NCBI RefSeq assembly: GCF_007714205.1
Contig: NZ_VMQU01000017.1
Coordinates: 1-58,705, forward strand
Direction of reading: 5' to 3'
DNA: 58,705 bases
From: Mycobacterium helveticum
Lineage (GTDB): Bacteria > Actinomycetota > Actinomycetes > Mycobacteriales > Mycobacteriaceae
Both the position numbers and the translations under genes were made by a program. Positions 34,802 through 43,969 of this stretch are shown here, piece after piece. The notes under the pieces are model-generated. The model worked only from the letters and a program-made list of their open reading frames with translations. It searched no databases and was not told where the DNA came from. Each line of letters starts with the position of its first letter. Position 1 is the stretch's first letter.

Positions 34802-36268
34802 TCAGACGCGCGCAGCCGCATACGCCGGCGCCGGGTTGACACCGATCCGGGCCCCGTCCCGGTCCGTGCCTGCCATGCCGGCGAACGCCATCGTCGCACC
34901 GAGAGCAAGGCCCAGCGCCAAGGCGTCGATCGGCATCTCCGGCAGCGGCCACACGGCCGATATCGCCAGGAGCGCGGCGCTGACCGCGGCGCTGATCTTC
35001 GCCGGCACCGACGCCCGGCGCAGCGCACGGATCAGCGGAGTGAGCGCGAACAGGGCGAACACCACCATGCCCACCGCCCCGGCTTTGACGAACCACCACA
35101 GGTAGAAATTGTGCGAGTAGGTGGGTTGGTACTTCGTGCTGAACTCGTCGTCCCCCGACGGCAACTGGTAGGCGTAACCCACGCCGTGGCCGAAGACGGG
35201 TGCCCGGGCGATCGCGCGGTTGAGGTTCCTGATTTCCTGCAGCCTGTCCAGAGTCGACGTGTCGACGGCGAGCGCCCCCGTCGAAACCCCGCCGAGCACC
35301 CGGTGGTTGAATGCGGCGAACTGCTTTGCCAGCCATAGTCCGCTCGACGAATCGCGCAGCACGAACAAGGTTCCTGCGACCGTCACCGCTGCCACCAACG
35401 CGGTGATCACCGCAAGGGCGACCACCCGGCTCAGGCTCGACCACCGGAAGCTGGCGAGCAAGGCCACGATGGTGGCCACCGCCAATGCGATCAACGTGTT
35501 TCGGCTGACCGACAGCAGCGTGATGATCAGCGCGGGAGGACCCAGCGCGAGAAACACCGCGGGCCTGATCTGCCCGACGACCGCGGCGGCGGCCAAGCCC
35601 GCCAATACGGCGACGGCCGGAGATTGGGTGGAGACGATGATGCGGAGGGCATCGCCGGAGTCGGTCCCCGTCAGGTTTTCCGCCCGGCCGGCCAGCCGGA
35701 CGGCATGCAACGAACTCACGACTGCCATGCCCGCGGAGAACCACAGGATCAGAACCATGGCGCGCACCACCCCCTTGACGTACCCGCCGTACACGACCAA
35801 CAACGCCAAGATGTACCCGCCGATCATTTCGAGCAGGGTCGTCGATTCGAGCATGACGACGTCGGCGGCATGTCCGGCGACTACTCCGACGACGGTGAAG
35901 AACAGCACGGCCAACGTGAGCAGCCCGGGCAACAGGTAGTCGGCGAACCGCAGTTTCACGACCGGAAGCAAATAGCAGATCGCCAGCAGCAGCGCCACCT
36001 GGTAGGCGTTGATCACGCCCGGGCCCACGACTTTGCCGACGTGCAAGCCCGCCGGCAGCGCCGCGAAGGCCCAGAACAATGCGACCCCCACCATCGCCTC
36101 CCGTTTGGCCCAGTAGACGACCAGACTGAACATCGCCGCGATCAGCAGCGCGCCGTGGACGCTGTCGCGCACCGAGAACACCCCGACCAGGAAGCAGCCG
36201 AACAGGAAAAACCCCAGCGCCACTGCGGCCACCGCGAAGCGGTAGCGACCCCCCATGTAGAGGATCAC
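34802..36268 (-). CDS. Wzy-like O-antigen polymerase/ligase membrane protein
   Basis: A 488-residue polytopic protein with about twelve membrane helices. The large loop before the last helices carries the Wzy_C-type signature FGHGVGYAYQLPSGDDE and YSHNFYLWWFVKAGAVGMV. It would polymerise flipped repeat units or ligate chains at the outer face of the inner membrane. GTG 36268 overlaps the co-polymerase stop as GTGA; ATG 36256 (MGGRYRFAVAAV) is an alternative start. It forms an operon with the Wzz-BY-kinase gene, the usual functional pair for controlled chain length. Confidence 0.9.
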   Translation of the reverse strand: MILYMGGRYRFAVAAVALGFFLFGCFLVGVFSVRDSVHGALLIAAMFSLVVYWAKREAMVGVALFWAFAALPAGLHVGKVVGPGVINAYQVALLLAICYLLPVVKLRFADYLLPGLLTLAVLFFTVVGVVAGHAADVVMLESTTLLEMIGGYILALLVVYGGYVKGVVRAMVLILWFSAGMAVVSSLHAVRLAGRAENLTGTDSGDALRIIVSTQSPAVAVLAGLAAAAVVGQIRPAVFLALGPPALIITLLSVSRNTLIALAVATIVALLASFRWSSLSRVVALAVITALVAAVTVAGTLFVLRDSSSGLWLAKQFAAFNHRVLGGVSTGALAVDTSTLDRLQEIRNLNRAIARAPVFGHGVGYAYQLPSGDDEFSTKYQPTYSHNFYLWWFVKAGAVGMVVFALFALTPLIRALRRASVPAKISAAVSAALLAISAVWPLPEMPIDALALGLALGATMAFAGMAGTDRDGARIGVNPAPAYAAARV

Positions 36269-37647
36269 GCGGATCTCCTGGCCTTTACCCGATAGGTCTG
36301 GGCCGCAGCCCTGATGTGTGCGGGCACGCGGGTGTCGGTCAGCACGACCCCGACGACCTTCGCGCCGGCCAAACGCAGAGCGCTCAACGCCTCGGTGAGT
36401 TCGTCGATCGTGGTCCGCCCCGCCCGCACGACCAATACCGTGGCCTGCGTGGCTCCGGCCAAAAGTCCGGTATCGGCCGTCGCCAGCACCGGTGGGCCGT
36501 CGACCACCGTCCGGTCAAAGTGTGACGACAGCTCCGCCAGTACCGTGTCGATGACGTCCGGAAGGTAGGCGCTGCAGGGCAAAGCGTCGCGGCGGATGGA
36601 TCGCGACGCGAGGACGAACAGCTTCGACGTCGCCGTCGGCTTGGTGGCTTCCGCGGCGATGTCGGGGTTGGCCAGCGCGCTCGCCAACCCTTCCCCCGAT
36701 GCGACCTTCAGCAGACTGGCGATCACGGGTCGACGAATATCGCCCTCGACCAGCACCACATCTTCGCCGAGTTCGGCGAAGGCCATCGACAGATTCAGCG
36801 CCGTCGTCGTGGTTCCTTCACCGCCGAACGGCGCCGCTATCAGCAACCGGCGAACGTCGGGCCCCATTGCCCGGAGCAATCGGGTGCGCAAGCCGCGCAC
36901 AGCGTCGTCGAAGGTGACGTCGGTGCCGAACCGCGGCGCGGTGCCGCGCTTTCCGGGCAGCTCCGCCAAAGTCGGCAGACCCGTGACTTGTTCCACCTTC
37001 GCCCGGTCACGCACGCTGCGATCGCTGGCGTCGCGGGTCAGCGCCACCGCGATACCCAAAAGCACTCCGGCGATAAGCCCGATCGCCATGTTGCGCACCG
37101 GCACCGGCCTGCTCGGCCGATCGGGTATCTCGGCCTGTTTGACCACCGTCGCCTTGGCGACCGGTCCGGATTCATTCGCCCGCCGCTCACCCGCGTCCAG
37201 CGGGACAAGGTTCGAATCGAGCGTCGCGACCATCCCGGCGAAAGAATCGGCCATCGCCGCCGCGAACAATGCGGCGCGCTTGGCACCGGTGTCGGTGACG
37301 GTAATGGTGAACAGCATCGATTTCGCCGCGTACTTCACCTCGGTTTCGCTCACCAGAGTGTCGGGGCTGACCTGGAGCTGGAATTGGTTGACCGCGCGTT
37401 CTGCCACGGCTCGGCCGCCGGCGATCTCGGCATACGACGACAATCGGTCCAGAGCGGCCTGCCCTCCGTAGTAAACGTCAGTGAGGTCGGTCGCCCCGGA
37501 AAAGGAGATGAGAATTGTTGCCGAGGACTGATACGCCTTGTTCTGAAAGACCGTGACGACCGCCGCACCGACCAGACACGCCAGCAACGCGCTGACGACG
37601 AGTTTCCAGCGCACGAGGAGGGTCCGGACAAAGGTGCGGAAATCCAT
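36265..37647 (-). CDS. Wzz-type co-polymerase fused to a BY-kinase-like ATPase with a degenerate P-loop
   Basis: A 460-residue polysaccharide co-polymerase. Helix 1 is at about 16-34, the extracytoplasmic Wzz domain at 35-180, the motif PDRPSRPVPVRN at 176-187 and helix 2 at 188-204. The cytoplasmic CpsD/CapB-like domain shows AAPFGGEGTTTTALNLS, where the Walker A lysine expected at 279 is Thr. Walker A' is VVLVEGDIRRP and Walker B TVVDGPPVLATAD. The usual C-terminal tyrosine cluster is missing; Tyr452 is the only tyrosine near the end. It likely controls chain length but may not phosphorylate. It is coupled to the Wzy-like gene. Confidence 0.9.
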   Translation of the reverse strand: MDFRTFVRTLLVRWKLVVSALLACLVGAAVVTVFQNKAYQSSATILISFSGATDLTDVYYGGQAALDRLSSYAEIAGGRAVAERAVNQFQLQVSPDTLVSETEVKYAAKSMLFTITVTDTGAKRAALFAAAMADSFAGMVATLDSNLVPLDAGERRANESGPVAKATVVKQAEIPDRPSRPVPVRNMAIGLIAGVLLGIAVALTRDASDRSVRDRAKVEQVTGLPTLAELPGKRGTAPRFGTDVTFDDAVRGLRTRLLRAMGPDVRRLLIAAPFGGEGTTTTALNLSMAFAELGEDVVLVEGDIRRPVIASLLKVASGEGLASALANPDIAAEATKPTATSKLFVLASRSIRRDALPCSAYLPDVIDTVLAELSSHFDRTVVDGPPVLATADTGLLAGATQATVLVVRAGRTTIDELTEALSALRLAGAKVVGVVLTDTRVPAHIRAAAQTYRVKARRSA

Positions 37648-37827
37648 CCATTAACCTTCCTCGATGCGGGTCACGCGAATGGCGTCGGTCCTCTGCACTG
37701 AATACCGCGGCGCAAATTCCAGTGGAATTATGCCGCATCGCCGGCGGGTGGCATCCCAAAGCAGTCCCTGCGCCTGAGCGGGCAACGCATCCTGCAGCCA
37801 TTGTGCCGCCTTGTGCCCGCCGACCGA

Positions 37828-39678
37828 TCATCCTTGCGGAAGGGGCGTACCGGTGCTCCCCACGTCCAGCGTCGCAATCGGATACGACCCGGAGGCATCC
37901 CGCCCGTCGCGCGCCAACTGCATGGGCGGATAGTTCACCACGTGTGAGGCGCCGGGTACGTGCTGTTGCCAGTCGACCGATGCCCGCAGCGTGTAGCGTC
38001 CCGGCGACAAGCCCGACAGGTCGATGCGCACCGCCTCGGTGCTGGAAGCCGGGACCACCGCCCCCCGCAACGAGCCGGGTTCGTCGCGAACGAGTTTGTC
38101 GAGCTGGACCTTTGCCGGTAAGGCCCACACCCGTTCCCCGGAGGAATCCACCAGCTTGTAGACCGGTGCCCACCGCTCGAAGGCGGCCGCGGCACCGTAG
38201 TTGGTCCACACCACCGGCACGGTCACCACCCTGCCCGCCACCGGGTACGGCTTCGAGACACGTATCGCCTGCGATCCGGGCCGGGCCTCGACCGCATACC
38301 GATAGCCGGAAGAAGCGTTGGCCTGCGCCCAGAGCGCATACAACGCCGGGTCCATCGTCGATGCCGAATCCCGGTCCGGGAAATTGAAGCTCGACAGCAT
38401 GCCCACGTGATAGCGGACCACGTCGTCGAGGCCTCTCCGATAGTACGAGTGGGGGTCGGATCCGTGGGGCAGCTGGCACCACTCGGTCATCACCAGCGCC
38501 GAAGCCAGCCGCTGTTTGATCTCAGCGACGACCGGATCGTGGGTCTGCACGTAGTGAGACTGGGCGGACTCAGCCCACTCCGGCAGCACCGGGTAGACAC
38601 CGAGGCAGTCCGAGCGAATCCCGACCGGCGCGGACAGTTTCGCGGTCACCTCGCCGGAGAGCATTTGGCGCACGATCTCCGGATTCGGCGGGTTGACCAC
38701 CAACTGTTTGTGCGGAAAGGCGCTCACATTGGCGGCCACCAGTTGCCGAATGGCGCCGACGGTGATGCTCTGATCGCGGAATTGGCTGTAATACCCCAGT
38801 TCAGCGATGCTGCGGTCGGGAGCCGGACCCGGCGCACCCAGCGCACTGCGCAGATAAGCGACGTGGTTCTCGCTGAAGTCCCCGTACCCGGAGAACTCGA
38901 ACACACTGAGCCGCTCATCCCGGTCATAGCGGCGCCCGAGCGCGGCGAGCAGATGCGAAAAAGCATTCAGGTAATCGGGGTTGTTCCAGTTGGGCACCAC
39001 CTGCGTCACCCAGGCCTCGGGACTGTTCTGCGGTCCCGGATAGCTGGTGGTGGCGCCCGGACTGGCGGCGACCCAATCGGGAACCGCGATATTCGTATGG
39101 TTCGGATAGAACTCGTCGCAACAGGAGTTGTACGCGAACACGCGAAGGGTCAGCCTCATGTTGCGTTTTTCCAGCTTCGTCAACGCGTCGTCGATCATCC
39201 TGAAGTCGAACAGACGGTCGTCGGGAGAATCGGCCGGTAATGTTCGCGGGTCGACGGGTTGCAGCTGACGCCATGAGACGCGCAGGCTGGCGTCGTAGGA
39301 GCCGGGCGATGCCGGATACTGCTCGTCGGCCGGATTGCTCTGCGGGAAAAGCGGCTGCAAGAGATCCTCGTATTGGCCACGCAACGGATTGGATATCTCG
39401 CGAACGGTATTCGGTAGTTGGCGGCTCGCCGGCGCGGACGACCTCAACCGGGCGCCGAGCGCCCCGGACAACGGTCCGTAGTTGATGTGCGCGGCACATC
39501 CGCTCAACAACGCACATCCGCCCAACAACGCACATCCGCCCAACAACAATGTCGAGCATGCGGCCACGACCGGCGCGATCTTCTGCAAGGAACGGGATGG
39601 CCTCGCGGTGGCCGCACAGCTCGGGTGGCCCGCGCGGCGAATCACGAGGTTAATCCTCGGGCGACCGGCTACGCTCAT
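37828..39678 (-). CDS. Lipoprotein resembling DUF4832/DUF4874 proteins, copy 1
   Basis: A 616-residue predicted lipoprotein. The signal region ends in three tandem lipobox-like segments (LLLGGCA, LLGGCA, LLSGCA). The body looks like a TIM-barrel glycoside-hydrolase relative: NPLRGQYEDLLQPLFPQ, SLRVSWRQLQPVDPRTLP, MRLTLRVFAYNSCCDEFYP, SVFEFSGYGDFSENH, GIRSDCLGVYPVLPEWA and TEWCQLPHGSDPHSYY. The C-terminal beta domain ends with NYPPMQLARDGRD. I recall such domains from polysaccharide loci without known activity. It could trim or bind the exported polymer. The paralogue lies directly upstream. ATG 39678 is the first start; a GTG within 12 codons is possible. Confidence 0.8.
   Translation of the reverse strand: MSVAGRPRINLVIRRAGHPSCAATARPSRSLQKIAPVVAACSTLLLGGCALLGGCALLSGCAAHINYGPLSGALGARLRSSAPASRQLPNTVREISNPLRGQYEDLLQPLFPQSNPADEQYPASPGSYDASLRVSWRQLQPVDPRTLPADSPDDRLFDFRMIDDALTKLEKRNMRLTLRVFAYNSCCDEFYPNHTNIAVPDWVAASPGATTSYPGPQNSPEAWVTQVVPNWNNPDYLNAFSHLLAALGRRYDRDERLSVFEFSGYGDFSENHVAYLRSALGAPGPAPDRSIAELGYYSQFRDQSITVGAIRQLVAANVSAFPHKQLVVNPPNPEIVRQMLSGEVTAKLSAPVGIRSDCLGVYPVLPEWAESAQSHYVQTHDPVVAEIKQRLASALVMTEWCQLPHGSDPHSYYRRGLDDVVRYHVGMLSSFNFPDRDSASTMDPALYALWAQANASSGYRYAVEARPGSQAIRVSKPYPVAGRVVTVPVVWTNYGAAAAFERWAPVYKLVDSSGERVWALPAKVQLDKLVRDEPGSLRGAVVPASSTEAVRIDLSGLSPGRYTLRASVDWQQHVPGASHVVNYPPMQLARDGRDASGSYPIATLDVGSTGTPLPQG
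39494..39547. repeat. 18-bp triplication encoding tandem lipobox motifs
   Basis: Three units of GCACATCCGCYCAACAAC run at 39494-39511, 39512-39529 and 39530-39547. In the reading frame on the minus strand each encodes LLGGCA or LLSGCA, so the lipoprotein carries three candidate acylation cysteines. The paralogue has a single LAGC. Confidence 0.9.
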
Positions 39679-39733
39679 TGCCCACCTCGTTACCCGTCAT
39701 GAACCGCGCAGCGGGACGCGGCGTCGGACTTCT

Positions 39734-39762
39734 TATTTAACTCCCGCGGCGCGGCTTGTAAA
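39734..39762 (-). promoter_or_regulatory. SigA-like promoter of the first lipoprotein gene
   Basis: On the minus strand TTTACA (39762-39757) and TAAATA (39739-39734) are separated by 17 bp in an AT-rich patch. Transcription would start near 39727, leaving a leader of about 50 nt before ATG 39678. The co-polymerase and Wzy-like genes downstream may be read from it as well. Confidence 0.45.
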
Positions 39763-39911
39763 CCCGTTCGAGAGGTATTTTCAGTAGCCTTCAGAGGACT
39801 GCTGGATGGGCAAACAGCAAAGGGATTCCGGCTTGATGCCCCGAGCGCCGCGACGGCTCCCGCGCCGGACCACGTGGGCTTACCGCCGCCCGGATGGTGG
39901 TCGGGCTCCGC

Positions 39912-41585
39912 TCATCGCCGGGTGAAGTGCGACGCATCGCTCGGGATGTCCAGCGTCGCAAGGGGATAGCTGCCGGAGCCGTCGCGTCCGTCGCGCGCCA
40001 ATTGCATCGGCGGATAGTTCACCACCCGGGAAGCGTCGGGTTTGTGCTGCTGCCAGTCCACCACCGCGCGCAGCGTGTAATGCCCCGGTGACAAACCCTT
40101 CAGGGCCACAGTCACGGATTCGGTGAACGACGCCGGCGCCGGTTGCGCACCGGAATCTTTACCCCCGGAAGCGAGCAGATTACGTAGGACAACGGTTGCC
40201 GGAATCGTACGGACCACCGCTCCCGAGAAATCCACCAGCCGGTAACCGGGTACCCATTTCTCGGTGGCCGCGGCGGCGCCGTCGTTGGTCCAGGTGACGT
40301 CGATTTGCGCGTTCCCGTCACGCAGCGACTGCGAACCCGGACGGGCTTCCACCGAGTACCGATACCCGGCGAACACGTTGGCTCGCGCCCACAACACATA
40401 CAAATCGGGGGCCATCGGTGCGTCCGAATCCCGGTCCGGAAAGTTGTAACTCGCCGTCATCGACACGTGGTAGCGCACCACGTCGCGCAACGCCTTGTCG
40501 TAGTAGGACCGCGGGTCGGTTCCATCGGGTAACTGGCACCACTCGGTGACCACGGGCGCGGTGGCAAGCCGGTTTTTCAACTCGTCGACGAGCGGGTCTT
40601 TCGACTGGACGTAGTACGACCCCTCTGCGTCTGCCCACACGGGCAATGGCGCGTACACACCGAGGCAATCCGAGCGGATCCCCACCGGCGCGGACAGTTT
40701 CTTGGTGACGTCCTCGGCGAGCAGTTGGCGCACGATTTCCGGGTTCGGCGTGTTGACCAGCAATTGAGTGTGAGGGAAGGCGCTCACGTTGGCCGCGACC
40801 AGCCGGCGAATGGAGTCGATGGTGATGCTCTGATCGCGAAACTGGCTGTAATAGCCGAGCTTGGCGACGCTGTCGTCGGGCGACGGGCCGGGGGCGCCCA
40901 GCACGTCTCGCAAGTACGCGATGTGATCTTCGCTGAAGTCGCCATAGCCGGAGAACTCGAAAACGCTCAGCCGCTCGTCGCCGTCGTAGCGCCGTCCGAG
41001 CGCGGCGAGCAGCCCGCTGAACGCGTTCAGGTACTCGGGGGCGTTCCAGTTCGGGACCACATTCCTCACCCCGGGTGTCCACCACACTCGTTCCGGCCCG
41101 GTGTAAACGGTCGCGGCAGGGCGCATCCAGTCCGGAATCGCAATGTTGGTGTTGTCCGGATAGGACGCGTCGCAACAGGAGTTGTAGGAATGCACCCGAA
41201 GCATCAGCCGCATGTTGCGGTCGCCCAGACCGGCCAGCGCATCGTCGATCACGCTGAAATCGAACTTGCGATCGTCGGGGGCGTCGGCGGGCAGGGTGCG
41301 TGGATCGGTGGGCTGCAACTGCCGCCACGAGACACGGATGCCCGCGTCATAGGACGCGGGCCACGCCGGATACTGCTTGTCCGCCGAATTTCCCTGCGGG
41401 AAGAGCGGTTCCAACAGGTCCTCGTACTGGCCGCGCAGCGGACCGGGAACGTCCTGAACGACGGCCGGAATGGCCGGGCTGACTACCGCGGACAGTGGCC
41501 CGGGGTTGACATGCCCGCCACCACATCCGGCCAGCACCAGCGCCATGCACATCGCCGGCACCCATTTCCTCGACAAACGCACCAT
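39912..41585 (-). CDS. Lipoprotein resembling DUF4832/DUF4874 proteins, copy 2
   Basis: A 557-residue lipoprotein with signal MVRLSRKWVPAMCMALVLAG and lipobox LAGC. Its body is closely similar to copy 1 along the whole length; shared blocks include LRGQYEDLL, VSWRQLQPTDPRTLPAD, SVFEFSGYGDFSE, LGYYSQFRDQSIT, KLSAPVGIRSDCLGVY and NYPPMQLARDGRD. It lacks the longer linker after the Cys and a short insert near the C-terminal beta domain. ATG 41585 has no Shine-Dalgarno but a CATACT -10 element 8 nt upstream, suggesting a near-leaderless message. It is divergent from an FkbM methyltransferase. Function is inferred to be glycan binding or cleavage outside the inner membrane. Confidence 0.85.
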   Translation of the reverse strand: MVRLSRKWVPAMCMALVLAGCGGGHVNPGPLSAVVSPAIPAVVQDVPGPLRGQYEDLLEPLFPQGNSADKQYPAWPASYDAGIRVSWRQLQPTDPRTLPADAPDDRKFDFSVIDDALAGLGDRNMRLMLRVHSYNSCCDASYPDNTNIAIPDWMRPAATVYTGPERVWWTPGVRNVVPNWNAPEYLNAFSGLLAALGRRYDGDERLSVFEFSGYGDFSEDHIAYLRDVLGAPGPSPDDSVAKLGYYSQFRDQSITIDSIRRLVAANVSAFPHTQLLVNTPNPEIVRQLLAEDVTKKLSAPVGIRSDCLGVYAPLPVWADAEGSYYVQSKDPLVDELKNRLATAPVVTEWCQLPDGTDPRSYYDKALRDVVRYHVSMTASYNFPDRDSDAPMAPDLYVLWARANVFAGYRYSVEARPGSQSLRDGNAQIDVTWTNDGAAAATEKWVPGYRLVDFSGAVVRTIPATVVLRNLLASGGKDSGAQPAPASFTESVTVALKGLSPGHYTLRAVVDWQQHKPDASRVVNYPPMQLARDGRDGSGSYPLATLDIPSDASHFTRR

Positions 41586-41587
41586 CG

Positions 41588-41601
41588 CCGATAAGTATGC
41601 A
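41588..41601 (-). promoter_or_regulatory. -10 element of the second lipoprotein gene
   Basis: TGCATACTTATCGG on the minus strand directly precedes ATG 41585. It matches the element before the BcsB-like gene at 13 of 14 bases. A GTGACC lies 16 bp upstream of CATACT and could serve as -35. Confidence 0.45.
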
Positions 41602-41736
41602 GGTCGCACGCCGACGGTCACGACCCGCGGTCGGTCAAGATCCGGGGCCAGAGCAAGGTTTCGCTGCGGCCGCGCCAGCCGGCCACACCGGTCGACTATG
41701 CTGACGCTCAGCACACCGCTGCCGGAGAGACGACAG

Positions 41737-42555
41737 ATGCCCGTCGCACACTCAGCCAGACACTGGCTCGCCCCCGCGGCACGATCTGTCGCGCCGCGCC
41801 TGTTCTGGCGACGCAAGTACCACATTCTCCGCCGTCTCGGACAATCCCGCCCGGACGTCCAGTTGGCGGCCTCCCTGTGCGACCCGAACCGGATTTCGCT
41901 CGACATCGGCGCCGACGTCGGCGAGTACACGATCGCAATGTCCGCGTCATCGCGATCGGTCATTGCGTTCGAGCCCAGACCCGCCCAGGCCCGCGACCTG
42001 GCATCGATGTTCCACGCGGTCGGAGCGGCGGTGCGGGTGGAAGCGGTGGCGTTGTCGGACACATCCGGTGTGGCCACCATGCGGTTGGTCGAGTCCGAAC
42101 CGGGCCGAAGCACCATCGACACCGACAACGTCCTGGGCAACGTGAACGGCAGCCGGGTCACCCACGTCGACGTGCCGGTCACGCGCCTCGACGATCTGCA
42201 CCTGGGTGATATCGGCCTGATGAAGATCGACGTGGAAGGCCACGAATTCGCCGTGTTACGGGGGGCCGCGGACACCCTCACCCGTAACCGGCCGGCGGTT
42301 CTCGTGGAAGCCGAGGAACGCCATCACCCCAACGCCCTCGCCGAGATCACCGAGTTCTTGACCGGACTCGGTTACGCGGGCCACTTCCAGATCGGCGAGG
42401 CCCGGCTGCCGGTCGAGGAGTTCGACGCAGCCGAACATCAGAATCCGGCGAACATCGGCGGCCCGCAGGACGGGTGGTCGGCGCATGGCGCCTACGTCAA
42501 CAACTTCGTCTTCGTGCCCAGCGAAATGCGAGACCGGCACCCGGCTACGTGGTGA
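41737..42555 (+). CDS. FkbM-family methyltransferase, second copy type
   Basis: A 272-residue FkbM methyltransferase. Motif I is RISLDIGADVGEYTIAMS, the acidic contact lies in SVIAFEPRPAQARDL, and the hallmark DIGLMKIDVEGHEFAVLRGA is intact. ATG 41737 (MPVAHSARHW) was chosen because GGAGAG lies 7 nt upstream; ATG 41698 is in frame but overlaps a -10-like TATGCT (41697-41702), which probably drives the gene. It is only distantly similar to the FkbM gene at 32756, so the two likely methylate different positions. It is divergent from lipoprotein copy 2. Confidence 0.87.
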   Translation: MPVAHSARHWLAPAARSVAPRLFWRRKYHILRRLGQSRPDVQLAASLCDPNRISLDIGADVGEYTIAMSASSRSVIAFEPRPAQARDLASMFHAVGAAVRVEAVALSDTSGVATMRLVESEPGRSTIDTDNVLGNVNGSRVTHVDVPVTRLDDLHLGDIGLMKIDVEGHEFAVLRGAADTLTRNRPAVLVEAEERHHPNALAEITEFLTGLGYAGHFQIGEARLPVEEFDAAEHQNPANIGGPQDGWSAHGAYVNNFVFVPSEMRDRHPATW

Positions 42556-42754
42556 CCCCAAAGCCTCCAGGCCAAGGCGGGGTTGGCATCTGGCGCCGGA
42601 CCGACTTCCCCGGCGTGTGCCGTGCTCGCCGGCGCAACGCGCGTGCTCGCCGCAACGGTGCGGCCGGCCGCGAGGGCCTCCCATTTCGCCGGGAGCCGGC
42701 GCTAGCATGGCGTACCGGCCTTTGCGGGCTCACTACCGACCCGGGAGACACGTC

Positions 42755-43783
42755 GTGAACAACTGCCGGCGGGGCGCACGGGGTGCGCGGCTTTGGCTCT
42801 CCAAGGATGGCGCGAAAGAGCTGGCCCGCGCCCTGGTGTGGCGCACCGACAAGACCGTCACCCCCGATCTCCGTCGACGATTCGTCGCCCTCGGGCCGGC
42901 CGAACTGGACAGGTTCCGCAGTCACCTTCGGGAGAACTGGTCGACAAAGGATTATTGGAATTCAGAAATCGGTCGCGAGCAGCTCGAAGCCCACACCATC
43001 GGGCGCCTGACCTATGACCGACACGAATACGTCCCATGGCTCAACTCGTTGCATCGCCTCGATGGGGCAAGGGTTTTCGAGATCGGCTGTGGAACCGGCT
43101 CGTCACTCTGCGCCTTGGCCGAGCAGGGCAGCGACGTCGTCGCCATCGACGTCGCACCGGAGTCGGTGGCGGTGGCCAAGGCGAGATTGCGGTTACTCCG
43201 GCTCGGGGCGCAGTCGCTTCATGCGATGAACGCCACCGAGATGGACTCCCACTTCGATCACCAAAGCTTCGACTTCGTGATCTTTTTCGCTTCGCTTGAG
43301 CACATGACGCTCGAAGAGCGTCTGCGTAGTTTGCGGGCAGCATGGAAGCTCCTGGCAGATAACGGCATTCTGTGTATCGTCGAAGCACCGAACCGCCTCT
43401 GGCTTTTCGACGACCACACCGCGGACTTGCCGTTCTTCCATTGGCTGCCCGACGAGATGGCACTGGAGTATTTCCGGCAGACACCCCGGTACCGGGCGTC
43501 ACCGTTCGACACGAGTGCGGCGGGGGCCGGGCTCGAACTCACCCGCCGCGGCCGCGGTGTCAGCTTTCACGACATCGAGCTGGCACTGGGGCCCATCGGC
43601 GGCCTGGAATTCCTGGCCGACCGGCACAGTTTCCAGATCGAGCACAACGCACTTCGCCGGCTTCGCTATCGCCTCTCCGACACCCGCCGCTACGCCGGTT
43701 TGTTGCGCCGACAGCGCCCCGACCTGCCGATCGGGCTGTTCCTGCCCTACCTCGACGTCGCGATCCGTAAAGGGCCCGCGTAA
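42755..43783 (+). CDS. SAM-dependent methyltransferase
   Basis: A 342-residue class I methyltransferase. Motif I is VFEIGCGTGSSLCALAEQG, then VVAIDVAPESVAVAKARL, FDFVIFFASLEHM and LADNGILCIVEAPNRL. The N-terminal 110 residues are helical and contain NWSTKDYWNSEIGREQLE. The C-terminus ends in IGLFLPYLDVAIRK. GTG 42755 has GGGAG at 7-nt spacing; ATG 42707 is an in-frame alternative that overlaps a -10-like TAGCAT. It is the second of three consecutive methyltransferase genes at the right end of the locus. The acceptor is unknown. Confidence 0.85.
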   Translation: MNNCRRGARGARLWLSKDGAKELARALVWRTDKTVTPDLRRRFVALGPAELDRFRSHLRENWSTKDYWNSEIGREQLEAHTIGRLTYDRHEYVPWLNSLHRLDGARVFEIGCGTGSSLCALAEQGSDVVAIDVAPESVAVAKARLRLLRLGAQSLHAMNATEMDSHFDHQSFDFVIFFASLEHMTLEERLRSLRAAWKLLADNGILCIVEAPNRLWLFDDHTADLPFFHWLPDEMALEYFRQTPRYRASPFDTSAAGAGLELTRRGRGVSFHDIELALGPIGGLEFLADRHSFQIEHNALRRLRYRLSDTRRYAGLLRRQRPDLPIGLFLPYLDVAIRKGPA

Positions 43784-43969
43784 AGGACTGGGGCCGGAGG
43801 GTTTTGGGCGACCCGGAGGGGCACTTCCGGCTGGCAGGGCACGAGGTTGTGTGCTTGCGTCTGGCGGCGGGAGGGATTACTCTTTTCGCGGCAGTTGCCT
43901 CCCACAGATGACACGCCGCGCCGCTCTTCGCTTTTCTCTCGCGGAGCCGACTTCACAGACCGGGGATGG

